Shown: positions 33,391 through 44,971 of the stretch, in pieces
Numbering within the stretch: position 1 is the first letter of the stretch
Layout of the letters: the number at the start of each line of letters is the position of its first letter
NCBI RefSeq assembly: GCF_019320115.1
Contig: NC_089584.1
Location: forward strand, 104,461,111-104,525,110
Direction: 5' to 3'
DNA from: Miscanthus floridulus
Lineage: Eukaryota > Streptophyta > Magnoliopsida > Poales > Poaceae
DNA length: 64,000 nucleotides
Translations under genes and position numbers: made by a program
The notes under the pieces: generated by a model
Seen by the model: only the letters and a program-made list of their open reading frames with translations
Told to the model about the DNA's origin: nothing
Databases searched by the model: none

Positions 33391-33474
33391 ACCTCTCATA
33401 TGCTTAGGAATCGGCGAACTAGCACAGGAAATAAAGAACATGGAGAGAGGGATCTCTGTCGCTAGTAGCTATTT

Positions 33475-33512
33475 TTTTTTTGGATAGCTTGGTGTGTCAT
33501 TCTGATGATACA
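33475..33512 (-). mobile_element. Micro-insertion: extremely 5'-truncated LINE tail
   Basis: About 38 bp, consisting of a poly(T) run, GGATAGCTTGGTGTGTCATT and a GATGATACA end. It is flanked by an 11-bp direct repeat AGTAGCTATTT (33464-33474 and 33513-33523). The poly(A) end and target duplication mark LINE-type retrotransposition. Confidence 0.6.
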
Positions 33513-33624
33513 AGTAGCTATTTCTAGGATAAAAACGATATATATCGATGGAAACATGCTCGTTGCGGTTCCAAACACTGCTGCTACGTGAAGAAGCAAG
33601 GGAAACCATCCAAACCATATGTGC

Positions 33625-33732
33625 GCTGTTCGTGATAAGTCATGACTGAAAGTACTGTTGGCTGATTTATTGTAAGAAAAAAATATTATTTATTGGCTGA
33701 AAAAATACGGTTTATAAGCCAAGCGAACAGGA
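33625..33732. mobile_element. MITE, CTGTTCG family, copy 1
   Basis: Ends CTGTTCGTGATAAG and CTTATAAACC-like / AAGCGAACAGG, with internal palindrome GGCTGATTTATTGTAAG. About 108 bp. Confidence 0.6.
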
Positions 33733-34120
33733 CGATGTAAGACACTGAGATTGTTGCTATGGATATTTTCAAATGAAACAAAATAAAACATTTTTTTAGG
33801 TTCATGTTTCTAATATTCTTATTATGATCAGATATTTAGCTTCTGCAGCAGTTCAAGCCACGCAGCTGCAGCGAATAGACCTGCGTGTTATCGCATACTC
33901 CGTAGATAGGAACTGTTCTAATAAAAAATGGACGCTTGATTGCTTTCGACAGCAGGTTTTTCGTCAAAATGCTTTTCGATTATAGTGTTGCTGCTTTTGA
34001 TAAGGAAAAGGAACTGCGTGTGCATGGTTGAATAAACTTTGTCCTTTTACGTACACAAGTTCGCACACGCTGCTGCTTCTCTTGGAAACAAAGAGTTGAT
34101 GCCGTGTGGTGAACATTCAG

Positions 34121-34256
34121 CAGCATGTTCGTTTGACTGTGGCTTATCGTAAACGATCATAAATTTCTAGCTGGAACAGTATTTTTCTCTCATACAAACC
34201 AGTCAGCAGTATTTTTTCACGAACCAGTAACGATATGAACCAGCCAACCGAACAGG
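34121..34256. mobile_element. MITE, CTGTTCG family, copy 2
   Basis: Shares TGGAACAGTATTTTTCTCTC and an AACCGAACAGG-type end with the copies at 33625 and 44056. Degenerate. Confidence 0.5.
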
Positions 34257-34489
34257 CGGCCAGAACCCAGCAGTGGACACCTGTTATTATTCTGTTAATG
34301 GTTAACCACAGACCACATGCTTAACAAAAGGTACTAATTGGACTAGGAATGGCTCTTGTAGCTCTACGCAAGCTGAATTAAGAACAAAAATCTGCTGATG
34401 CACTTTCGTGGAGAGAGCATTGCTTTGCAGAGTGCTACTGACATCATTGGCTTGTGCACGGGGAACAAAATAATTCAGGAGAATTGAAT

Positions 34490-34560
34490 GTAGGTTTTTT
34501 TCGACCACGCAAAAGATTTGCGCTTGTTTGTATTAAAATAGACGAGGGCGCGCGCCTGTG
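34490..34560 (-). mobile_element. LINE tail relic
   Basis: TTTTTTTCGACCACGCAAAA then ATTTGCGCTTGTTTGTATTAAAAT is like the minus-strand 3' tail of the LINE at 32822. No coding part is left. Confidence 0.4.
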
Positions 34561-35080
34561 ACTCCGGCTAGAGGAGGGCAAAGGAGTTGGTGAGCGGCCT
34601 TGGTTTGCGAGTTTGAGCCTGGGCAAAGTGCAAAGCCTGCAGGTGCTTACTGGCTTAGGGAGCTCGCTCGAAGCGATGGGCTGGCTGAATATCGGCTCAT
34701 GGGCCGATCTTCTGGCATTATAATTAGAATTGAGCGTATGTTGGTTAAATTTCTTGTGCATGTTCATCCAGATAAAAGTCATTACTTTGATGTAGATATT
34801 TTTAATTTTATAGATTTATTTTAAATTTAATGACACTCCAGGCGATATGTCTATCAATAAATATGTGTGATCATTATATTCAAGACGTATCGGATCTATC
34901 TTTCAAAAATGCTTATAGAAGTACAATGTGTATGAGCATGTCGATTATGTGTATATATATAAATGTTTGCATATATACTGTTAAAATAAATAAAATGTTT
35001 CTGGTTATATGCTGATCCTGGAGTTTTCCAGTTCTTCTTCGTTCACACGACAGACTCTGGTATAGTTGTGCACTCTGCTA
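34561..35080. other. Intergenic, no gene seen
   Basis: A GC-rich 150-bp part (34560-34720) is followed by AT-rich sequence. I see nothing recognisable. Confidence 0.35.
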
Positions 35081-35620
35081 TGGGCGATTAAAGATGAGCA
35101 ACGGGCCAGCACGGCCCGAGCCCAGGCCAGGCATGGCCCGATCGGGCTCGGGCCCTTTTGGCCTGTCGGGTCATCGGGCTGTGCCTGAACAGTCCACTGT
35201 GCCTGGTGGACGGCCCAGGCACGGTCCGTGGGTTGAATATCGGGCCGTGCCAGCCTGTTGAGCCTGCGTCCTACTGGTCCATCGGGCCAGCCCATAGCCC
35301 GTTACACAGTAAACACCATATTTCAAACAGCACAATCACAGGTTCAAACTTCAAACAATCACAGGTTCACATATTCATATTCAACAATCACAGAAACACC
35401 AGATGACAAAAGATTTGAGCTGTTTGTGCAATGCCGTCTCATTAAAAACCTTTCTAGGTAAAACTCACACCTCGTGAGATAAAACCCTAGAAAGGAAAAG
35501 AGTACGACCAGCTCAATAAATTAAAATGTTCAAAGTTATTACAAACCAGCTAGCTCAAATGTCTCAACTCTCACAACTAAAGTCGCACTCATAGCCTCTC
35601 AGGCTCTCAGCTCTCAGCAG

Positions 35621-37805
35621 TCAACCATCACCAGCAGTAGATGATCCACCAGCTTCATCATCAAGGTCCTGCTCTTTGAAGTACTCTTCTAGCTCTTTGT
35701 CCTCTACAGTGTGCTGTCCACCGGATTCACCTAGCTCCCAGTCTTTGACACAGATTAGCATCTCCACGCTGTCCGCGCCCAATCGCCGTCGCCACTCCTC
35801 AATGATCCTGCCAGTAAGACTAAAGGTAGACTCCAAAGAAGTAGTTAATACAGGAACAGTCATAATATCTTTAGCCAAGGTACAGAGAACTGGATATGTT
35901 AGTTTATGCTCATGCCACCAATTGAGGATATCAAAGTCATCATCATATGCCACAACATTGTCACTGTCAAGGTAAACAGTAAGCTTAGAGAGACCAGGAG
36001 GCACAATAGATCCTACAGATGCACTTAAAGGACCAGAAGAAACTGATCCTCCAAAATTTTTGCCTCATGTCTGCTTTCTCTTACCTGTCAGTCCAGATGG
36101 ATGGGTGGTTCTAGCTGGCCTAGCAGCACCAAACTTAGATTCATACTTGTCATAGAGTTTATGCAACTCAGATTTAACCTCAGCAAAGTAATCAATGTAA
36201 CTCATATTGTTACTTAGAGCAAGCAAGTCAAGCACATTTCCTAGACCTTTCAACTTAGCCCTTGGGTCCAGAATAAATGCAAAAGAGTATAACAGTGGTA
36301 TATTATTTTAATACTTAAGAAATTTATTCTTCATTGGCACAACTACAGCATCAAGAGTATTATCATGTTCAAATTCATGCAGATGGAATGCAATCTCAAG
36401 TATGTGATGCAGTACCAAAGGACTAGTGGGGTAATAAACACCAGAAAGTACAACAATTGAATCGTAGAACAACTCAAGGAACTGCAATACCTTGTCAGCA
36501 ATGTATCAATGCTGTTCATTCAATAGAGGATAGCCAGACTGAGAATTGATGAACACAGAAAACACAGATCTATATGGCATGAGATGTTTTAGCATAAGGT
36601 AGGTTGAGTTCCATCTAACATCCATATCCAAAGCAAATTTACAAGGCCTCGTACCCTTAGCAATGCAGTAGTTTTTTAATTGTGCAATGCGATGATTAGA
36701 TGAATTTAGAAAGTTAATTGTAGTCCTAAAAACCTCTATGTGTGGTTTAAACCTTTTCAAACCAGATTTAACAATCAAATTAATTATATGGCAAGCACAT
36801 CTCTGATGCACAACATGATAGATCTTTTTACTAGGATTCAATGGATCAATATCATAACCCAAGTAACCAGCAAGTAGAGGACTCAAAGTAAGCATAGCAG
36901 ATGTATTAGCAAATGTATTATCAAGGCTAACAGAGAAAACTTTGTCAAGTAGGCCCCAATCTCCAAGTACACCAGCAATAATTTCAGCAATGTTAATACC
37001 ACTATGAGTCACTTCAATCAGTTTAAAGCCAATAACAGCTTTCTTAAGTTCCCACTCAGAAGTAATGTAGTGAGCAACAACAGTGATATAATCTTTCTTA
37101 GCATTGCCAGACCAGATATCAGATGTCAAACAAATAGAAGACACACCAGGCATTACTTCATTTTTTAGGTGATGCAGTTTTTCATTGAAAAAGCTTAGAA
37201 AGATCTCTAGATATGGTGAATCTAGACACTCTCTTGTATCTAGGATTGTGAGTACGCTGAATGTAATCATCCCAAGCATCATTGTCAGCAATAGATAAAG
37301 GCAGATCTAATCTAGCAATCAAACGGCAAAGCTCAGCTCTAGCAACATCAGGCCTATATTCCCAGTTCCTATAAGACCCATCAGGATTCAAAGCAAGCCT
37401 AGTTTGAACCAAATTAGCCTGTTCTGTTTTCTTCTTGCATGACAGCATATGTCTTTTCAAATGACCAGTGCCATTAGCAGATTTACCAGACAAACGAGAC
37501 TTACAGAGCTTACAAATAGCAACAACACGTACCTCACCGTCCACTATCTCTATGATTTCATCAAAGTTAGCCCAGACAGGGGATCGACGTTTACTAGTGG
37601 TGGACGAAGCCAGAGATGCTGCATCGCTGGTGGCCGCAGCACTAGTCGCTGCATCGTCTCGGTTGGTCGGAGCAGCACTCCTACCGAACAAGAGATGAGC
37701 AGCATCTCCCATGTCGTCTTCGTCATCGGGGATCTACCCTGTGGCCCTGAGCTTGTCATTGATGGTTGGACCATCGTCACCATCAGCGGACTCAGAGCCG
37801 GCCAT
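35621..37805 (-). pseudogene. hAT transposase (BED finger, RNase H-like, dimerisation domain)
   Basis: The likely start is ATG at 37805 (MAGSESADGDDGPTINDKL). A TAG at 37734-37736 then breaks the frame before a second ATG at 37712. A BED-type finger follows (PVWANFDEI...CKLCKSRLSG...HLKRHMLSC). A 1-base shift near 37182 precedes the RNase H-like core (LTSDIWSGNAKKDYITVVAH, VRWNSTYLMLKHL). A TGA at 36506-36508 and later stops near 36310 and 36065 sit where hAT proteins have Trp. The hAT dimerisation region is at 35621-36004 (PVLTTSLESTFSLTGRII, RRRLGADSVEMLICVKDW). Five lesions in an otherwise full-length gene mean it is inactive but not ancient. Confidence 0.88.
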
Positions 37806-38373
37806 GGCAGATGGCACCCACCCAACTGGCACCGTCCCTCAACGCCTCCTGCGGCACCAGCTACACACCAGCGACCTATGAACCAAAAACACCAAGAAAT
37901 GGATTAGGGTTCGTGTGATTGCCTACTAGATCTAGGGTTAGGGTTAGGGTTAAGGTATTTGCCTGCATGGAGACGGAGCCCGACGCTGGAGAAATGGAAA
38001 AGAAGACGAAGACAAGACGGAGAAGAGGGGGGAGACAAAAGGAGATCCCAAGATCCAGTCAGAGAGAGACAGAGAGTCAAACTAGTCAGAGAGGTAGGGA
38101 GGAAGAAGTGAGACGAGGAGGGGGGAGAGATCAGAGAAGAGGAGATCTCAACATCCGGCGTCGGTAGCGGTAGCCTGGGAGGTGGACGACGATAGCGGTA
38201 GCCTAGGAGGTGGTCGACGGTGGGCGGCGGGCGGCGACCGGCGAGGCGAGGTGGGGATTAGGGTTAGGGTTTCAGAGCTCAGAGGCGAGGGTGGCGGGCG
38301 AACGGCTGCGGGCGCGAGCGGAGTGAGGGGAAATGGCCGAAGGTGGGGGTCCACCGGGGCGGGGGGGGGGGGG

Positions 38374-38381
38374 CTTATATA
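38374..38381 (-). promoter_or_regulatory. TATA box of the hAT transposase promoter
   Basis: TATATAAG on the minus strand, directly next to a run of at least 13 G on the plus strand (38361-38373) and about 570 bp upstream of the ATG at 37805. Confidence 0.55.
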
Positions 38382-38602
38382 GCCCCTCCAGCTGCCGGGC
38401 CTCCACTGGGCCAGTCGTTGTAAAACGGGCTGGGCCGTGCCCGCCGGGCCGAGGCCTCAGCCCAAGCCCGACCTGCTACGGGCTTTGGGCCGGCACGGGC
38501 CTGGTTAGGGTTTGGGCCGTGCCGTGCTCGGGTCAGGCCCAATAACCGTGCTTTGGGCCGGGCCTTTGGCCCACGGGCTGCATGCATATCTTTATGGGCG
38601 AT

Positions 38603-39435
38603 GTTACATGTTGTTTACGGTTGCCAGACCGTCTCTGCTATGGAGTCAGTAGTCAGTACTCGGTATAGTCGTGCACTAGACACGTTCGTCCATTTGTTGC
38701 CACGTCACCGCCAGACACGGGACGAAAATTATGTGGTCAAGCACTGCGGCAATCAGGTAAATTGATAACAATCCGAGCCTCCGGTACGCGTGGAGCGGAG
38801 GAGCTGCAACGGCGCCGGCGGCTGGCCACGACGAGCCCACAACAGACACCATTTTCGGGCGGCGCCAGCGCTTGCGGCCGGCGAACTGGTCCAACCATCT
38901 TTTTTTTTTGACATGATCTTCGTACAGTCAAGATGAAAGAGCCCATTTGACCGTTGGAACGTACAGAGTAGAAAGAAAGCTGGCTGGTTCAGGGACGTGT
39001 GCGGGCCGAGGTTTTTTCTTTGTTGGCCCACGAACCAGCCCAACAACTATGTTCTCCTGCCGCCCGCAGTCTGCACCTCGCTGTTCCTCTCCACTCCAGG
39101 CAAAGATGGATTCCGGGTTCGGCCAACGACGGCGGTTCCCCAAGCGAGCGCCGCTGCGCTGCGCTTACCCCCGCTCGTGCCGCCACGCCGCTGTGAGTAC
39201 CTGTTCTGAGTACTGTTCTCCTCTAGGTTCTCTCTTGAGTTTCTTTGCATATGCTACCGACCTGCATCAGCCGCTCCTCTGTGATCCAGCACTAGGATCG
39301 CAAATGTGGCGGGCGGAGATGCAGAACGTTATGAAAGAGTTGGGGTAGGTTTGGCAATGTGCTTCGGTTCTGGTTTGGCGGAATCACTGTAATACGCAAT
39401 ACCAGCCTACCAGGCCTAGTATTGAAGAACCTCAG
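38603..39435. other. Intergenic, possible small exon
   Basis: No known gene. A short plus-strand reading starts at 39107 (MDSGFGQRRRFPKRAPL) and runs into a GTGAGTACC donor-like site near 39195. GGCCCACGAACCAGCCCAAC lies just upstream, resembling plant site-II promoter motifs. It could be a first exon of an unknown gene or chance. Confidence 0.25.
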
Positions 39436-39789
39436 CGGCCGTTTGGATCCTTTTATTCGAAGGAATTGAAATCTACTTAATAAATTAGCCTATTTGGCTT
39501 GGAATTTGACATTCCACCACTTTTCAAAGTTCAAATATAAGTCTATCTCAAATTCATAGGGTGGAAGATGGAAATTGATTCTACACATCATCGTTCCATG
39601 TTTCTACTTTGCTACTTATAACACGCTCTTCAACTCGTTCCCCTACGGTAGAAATGCAACACATAAGTATCCCTCTTGTATAGCCAACAATAATATACAG
39701 ATATAATCCATATGCAACCATATTAGCTTAATTGATATGTGTCTAAATTATTATTAAAATGAATTCAATTCAATGGATCCAAACGGGGC
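39436..39789. mobile_element. MITE with GGCCGTTTGGATCC ends
   Basis: About 354 bp with ends GGCCGTTTGGATCC and GGATCCAAACGGGGCC. CTCAG occurs on both sides. The interior is AT-rich and non-coding. Confidence 0.7.
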
Positions 39790-40426
39790 CTCAGTTTAAA
39801 TCCCAATTCAGTTGACTGAATCGTAGCTTATTTTTCCTGCATGAAAGTGAGTTGGAGAGTGCAAAGCATAAATTTTCCATTTCAGTCAACAATACTGTTA
39901 TTAGCATCATTGGTGTCAGAACTGAGACCGAGCTCAGCTCCTGGATCAACAATGGCGCCGCCGGGGATCGGCGGTGACTAAAACCCTTGGACACTTGGAC
40001 ACACGCACGCGAACTGGAGAAGAACACACACGATGGCGCTGCCAACTGCCACAGCTTTTCCCGCAGTTTTTCATTCACTTAGATAGATGGATACATGGGC
40101 TTGAAGCCCGAACACCCCGCCACCACAACCGGCTCCACGATGCCCGTTTCTTTCGGATCGCCATGGGATGCGCAGCATGCTAAGTCGTGGCGGGGATAGA
40201 CACTTGGCAGTCACGGCGTGGCCAGGGCACATCACCTGCCACCCATGATTCTACGCCTAACAAACTAACTGTGACACTAACAAAGTTCAACAGGATTACA
40301 AAACGTTCATGACTCAAAACTTAAACAGCTAACAATTGGTGTATAATTCAAGCTACAATACACGTCTCACGTCATTACTTTTGCTTCAGAAACCTGACAG
40401 CACAAATGTGCTATTTTTCTTTCTTG
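39790..40426. other. Intergenic, no gene seen
   Basis: No recognisable coding or repeat signature apart from short open frames. Confidence 0.35.
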
Positions 40427-43400
40427 TTAGGCAATGCCAGGAACTGCAACCATTGAACTGTAGTTTGACTTGATCTTGTTTAACTTCACAACCACATCAC
40501 TCATTGGGATCCTTTCATCAGGTGCAGCACTTGAACAAAGCAAGGCCAAATCAATTATGGACGCTGGGCAGGTATTCAAGATACTGTAAGTTCTCAGGAG
40601 GTTTACTTGTGTCTTGAATACCATTATTAAGCTCCTTTTGTATGCTACTGTCAACGACATTTGTGAGTTGATATGGGAATGCTTGAATAACCCACTGCCT
40701 CAAGCTGATGTCACCGACAAACATTGAATCGGTCGGCCTTTTCCTCATGAAGACTTCAAGGAGAACAATTCCATAGCTGTAAACATCACTGGCCCGTGAT
40801 GCTTTTCCTGTTGATCCGAACTCTGTTCAATCCATGTCAGAAGGAAGCTGGTTAGCTTAAATAAGTATAATAATACATATAGTGTCATGCGTTGCAAGAG
40901 GAACTAAAAAAAATACCTGAAGCCATGTATCCTACAGTTCCGGGCATGCTTGTTAATGTGATGGAGTTGTCATCTCCAACTAGCAACTTGGAAATGCCGA
41001 AGTCAGAAACATGTGCAACCATGTCCTTGTCAAGCAATATATTGCTTGGCTTTAAATCACAATGCAGGACAGCTTCAAAATGCTGGTGATGCAGACACTC
41101 CAGTGCCATTGCAACATCCAGCATGATGCCAACCCTTTGGAAGAAACTGAGTTGCCTCCCATTATTTGAGTACAACCAATCATCCAAACTACCACGAGGC
41201 ATATACTCAAGAATTAGTGCTTTGAAGTCAAGATTGGAACGAGTGCTAATTATCTTCACCAGATTCCGATGCCGAGCCATTCGAAGTGCACTGCATTCTT
41301 TGTCAAAGCTCTTGGAAGCTGATTCGTGCTGCATGTTTAGTACCTTCACTGCTATCAAAGATCCATTATCTAGCTCACCTTTGAAGACCTTATCAAAGCT
41401 TCCTTCCCCTAGCAAATTATCATCGGTGAAGTTGCTGGTTGCACGAACAAGTTCATAGTATGAGATCACCTGATAGTTCTGCAAGTCTGTGTCTGAGGGT
41501 ACTAGCATCTTTCTTTGGTTGTTCACCTTCATTCTTACCAACATATACAAGAACACAGCTAAAGCGAAAAATGCCAGTAATGAAGGTAGTAAAACTTTTA
41601 TCAACCGGTTTTTTGGTCGCGACTGATTACTGGTGTTCTGGCACTGTGCTATACCTAGGCGAGGAAGGCCACACAGCGCATTGTTCCCCATCAATGATTT
41701 GAGTGTGATATTTGAGAACACTCCTCCTTCTGGTATCTGTCCATCCAATCTGTTAAAAGAAAGGTTCAAGTTGGCAAGGTAAGTGAGATTGGTCAAGGAT
41801 TTTGGGATGGCACCAGAAAGTGCATTGGAGGATAGATCCAATTCCTCAATATTAAGCATATTGCCAAATGAACCAGGTATTGATCCTTGGAATAAATTTC
41901 TGGACAGATTGAGATATATCATCATGCGGAGTTCACCCAAGGAAACTGGGATGTCACCTGATAGCTTGTTTCCTGATAAATCCATCCCGGTAATTGCTGT
42001 CAATTTTCCAACATCAGCAGGCAGGAACCCACTAAAAGAGTTCTGTGACAAATCAAGCTCAATAAGGTTCTGAAGATCCCACAGATTTGTTGGTATGGTT
42101 GAAGACAAAGAGTTTTGGGATAATGTCACAATTTGCAGCTGGCTTAGGCTATTGATATTGCTTGGAATGGGACCAGTTAGTTTATTGCTGTCAAGATGTA
42201 AATGAACTAGGTTTGTTAATCTACTGATTTCTTCTGGGATGGTGCCAGACAAGCTGTTGTGGGAGGTCCAATTCATGGAGATTGTTCATTGCAGTGATTG
42301 GTGTAGGGATCTTCCCACTCAGGTTGTTTCCACCAAGATACAGTTCTGATAAGCTGGTAAGGTTAGCCAATGTACCAGGGATGCTTCCATTGATGTTGTT
42401 GTTAGCTATTCGAAAAGTTTCTAGCAGGGTGCTAAGGTTTCCAATTGAAGTTGGTAGCCTCCCTGTGAACTCATTGTTTGCTATGCCAATGGTAGTCAGG
42501 CTTCTGCAGTTGGATAATGCAGCTAGGAAATCTAGATTCCCAGAGAGATGGTTCTCATCAACATAGATGAGACGGAGATTCAGCAAGTTGCTAAATGACA
42601 TCGGCACTGATCCTGTCAATCTGTTTCCAAGTAAGTCTATTTGGGTAAGGTTTGATAGATTGCCTATGGATTCTGGAATGACACCAGTTATTTGGTTGTT
42701 TGCAAGACCTAGAAACCGGAGGTTTCTCAACTGTCCCAGTTCTGGTGGAATCTCCCCTTGTAGATTGTTTTCACTGAGGTCCAACACAATAAGCAGGGTA
42801 TGGTTGCTCAGCTCAACTGGGATCATTCCAGTCAGGTTATTCATTGACAAGGATATTGCAGTAAGGCTTGGAAGTGTTGCCAGCCATGACGGCACAAAAC
42901 CAGTGAAATTGTTCACACCAATGTAGAGTTCCTCAAGGTTCTTACACGCAGAGAGTCCGAAAGGGATTGGCCCGTTGAAATGGTTTTCTTGGAGAAACAG
43001 CACTTGCAGCATAGGGAGGTGAAAGCTCTCATTTCCAGGAATGGGACCTGAGAGATTGTTCCGTCTGGCAGCTATTACTTGAAGCTGCGAAATATTAAAC
43101 AAAAATGGTGGCATGGAGCCCTGAGAGAAGATTTTTTTTCCAGGACAAGCACCTCCAGCTTTAGTAATGAGCTGACACTATCAGGAATTGCTCCTGTCAA
43201 CCTACTCGAGCCAAGACGTATTTCACTCAAATTGGGTGTGCTGTTGAACAGGCTCTGCGGATTGGTCCGCTTAGATCATTGTATTAATCTTAACGAACGA
43301 AGGCTGTGCAAATTTTGCATGTTCAGGTTGAATCCCCCCAAAGAAGTTATTGTAAGCAAGATCAAGAATCTCAAGCCTAGTGATGTTGCCAAGGTTGCGA

Positions 43401-43437
43401 TGGATGGTACCTGACAAGCTGTTCTGTGATAGATCAA
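40427..43437 (-). pseudogene. Class XII LRR receptor-like kinase, pseudogene 2
   Basis: A paralogue of the gene at 26441-30171. It is 5'-truncated near 43437: the signal peptide, N-cap and first LRRs are missing. LRRs continue with a frameshift near 43130 and a 2-base deletion near 42265, where the paralogue reads through. The transmembrane segment (PSLLAFFALAVFLYMLVRM) and kinase (from about 41500) are readable, with HCDLKPSN and DFGIS. The Gly-rich loop reads GEGSFDKV, with Asp in place of the third Gly, and YMAP has become YMAS. The intron is 40916-40823 (94 bp). In exon 2 a 4-base insertion near 40590 shifts the frame once more. Three frameshifts plus loop damage leave no doubt that this copy is dead. 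Confidence 0.85.
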
Positions 43438-43841
43438 GAGTTCACACATCACATTTTAGTTTTCGTTTTCACACATCAGACGCTGTTGCTTCTTGGAAAT
43501 AACCACGACTTTCTTCTTCGAAGAAACTGCTTTCAGACGTAGTACCAACTAGCAAGCAACTTGTGCTAAATTAAGCATCATTATTCTACCCCCACATTGG
43601 ATATACGTGGGTTTGGTTGTATGGACGGTGGGGGAGGTTTTTTTTTTTTTTTTTTTTTATTTAGAAACTAACTAGCAAGCAACTTACTGCGTTTTCTGTC
43701 GACAGATGCTACCGATATACTACAAGATATGGGTAAGTAACAGGAACAGCCGGGGCCGATATACTGCTCCTAAAAAATTGGCGTCTGAAGCAGGACTGGA
43801 TGGATCAATTTGAGATCCTTCGGCATGTACTGATGACTGGA

Positions 43842-44025
43842 GCAGGAGTTCATGTTAGGCTGAGCCTGATAGGTTTGCACGCGTTTAGATTCATGCACAC
43901 TAGCACGCCATCCCACATCACGATCAACCTCGAAGTGTAGGCAGGAGTTCATGTTACGCTAAGCCTGATAGGCTCGCACGCGTTCAGATCCATGCACACG
44001 AGCACGCCATTCCATGTCACGATTT
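43842..44025. repeat. Tandem duplication, period 99 bp
   Basis: Two copies beginning GCAGGAGTTCATGTTA at 43842 and 43941. They diverge by scattered substitutions. Confidence 0.8.
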
Positions 44026-44055
44026 TGACTTAGAGATGTTTTTACTCTCAAAAAA

Positions 44056-44210
44056 ACTTATATGGCCCTGTTCGGCTTACTCCATATTTGGCTTGTTCGG
44101 CTTGTTTTTTTTCAGTCGGAACAGTATTTTTCTCTCACAACAATTCAGCCAGAACAGTGTTTTTCAGCCAGTTTTAGCCAAGATTCAGACCAGCGAACGA
44201 GCCCTATTTG
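44056..44210. mobile_element. MITE, CTGTTCG family, copy 3
   Basis: Starts CCCTGTTCGGCTTAC and ends near CAGCGAACGAGCCC. It shares GGAACAGTATTTTTCTCTCA with the copy at 34121. Confidence 0.6.
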
Positions 44211-44349
44211 GAATGGAGGGAATAAACCGATTTAGCTGAAACAATGGAAAGCTTGAGATTTAGTACGTGTGGCAATCAAGCAAGCAACGAAGGTCAGTCG
44301 GACATAATGCGCTAGTCAGTATATGTAGTTATAATAACATTCTAATGTA

Positions 44350-44560
44350 CTCCCTTCGTCTTTTTCAAAAATCTTGGAGATTTGACCAAATTTATATGAT
44401 AAGATAATAATATTTATGATGCCAATTTAGTATCATTAGATTCTTCATTAATTATATTTTTATAGTAATATCTATTTGATGTCATAAATCTTTATAATTC
44501 ACGTTATAATTTTGGTAAGATTTTTAGAATGACTTATAATTTGGAATTATTTATATTAGC
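44350..44560. mobile_element. Stowaway-like MITE (right end lost)
   Basis: The left end CTCCCTTCGTC follows TA (44348-44349), matching the Stowaway/Mariner terminus CTCCCTCCGT with one change. The body is AT-rich. The complementary right end is not visible. Confidence 0.6.
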
Positions 44561-44971
44561 GTCTTCTTCTTTTTAGGAATCTGGAGGGGCCTTTGCCCCT
44601 ACAGTGAATTTTATTTAAATAAAAACTGAGCAAGTTTACAGGGGGCAAAGAAAGGAGAAATTCAAGAAACAAAGAAAATAAGTCTCAGTGCTTCGCATTA
44701 CATTTATCTGCATTTGCTTGTTGTTTCCCATTCTCCTTTCGATTGTAAAATGAATTATTTCTACCGTTCAGATAACAACAACTGCCTGCAGCAAAAAAAT
44801 CTCTACTCCTGATTAGGTTGTACAAGGAAGAAGGGGATATGTAAATCCCATTTGGTTTCCTGAGGTTTACAACAACAAATATGAAGTAGTATTTTTCCTT
44901 TTGTAAGTTTGACAAAAATTCCCTTCATGCAGCAGGGTACAGTGCTCATAGCAGAAACGGTGGCGGGTGGC

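Larger units (their letters stand above)
35089..38594 (-). mobile_element. Ac-like hAT transposon
   Basis: 3,506 bp with a perfect 8-bp target duplication TGGGCGAT (35081-35088 and 38595-38602), diagnostic for hAT. The terminal repeats are short and imperfect: TAAAGATGAGCAACGGGCC on the left against TAAAGATATGCATGCAGCCC (reverse complement of the right). Both subterminal regions (35095-35300 and 38395-38580) are crowded with GGGCC/CGGGC motifs, as expected for transposase binding sites. The interior encodes one minus-strand transposase. Confidence 0.92.

Noticed and set aside
37925..37955. True interstitial telomere
   Set aside because: Only three to four units, and the unit is six bases rather than the plant TTTAGGG.
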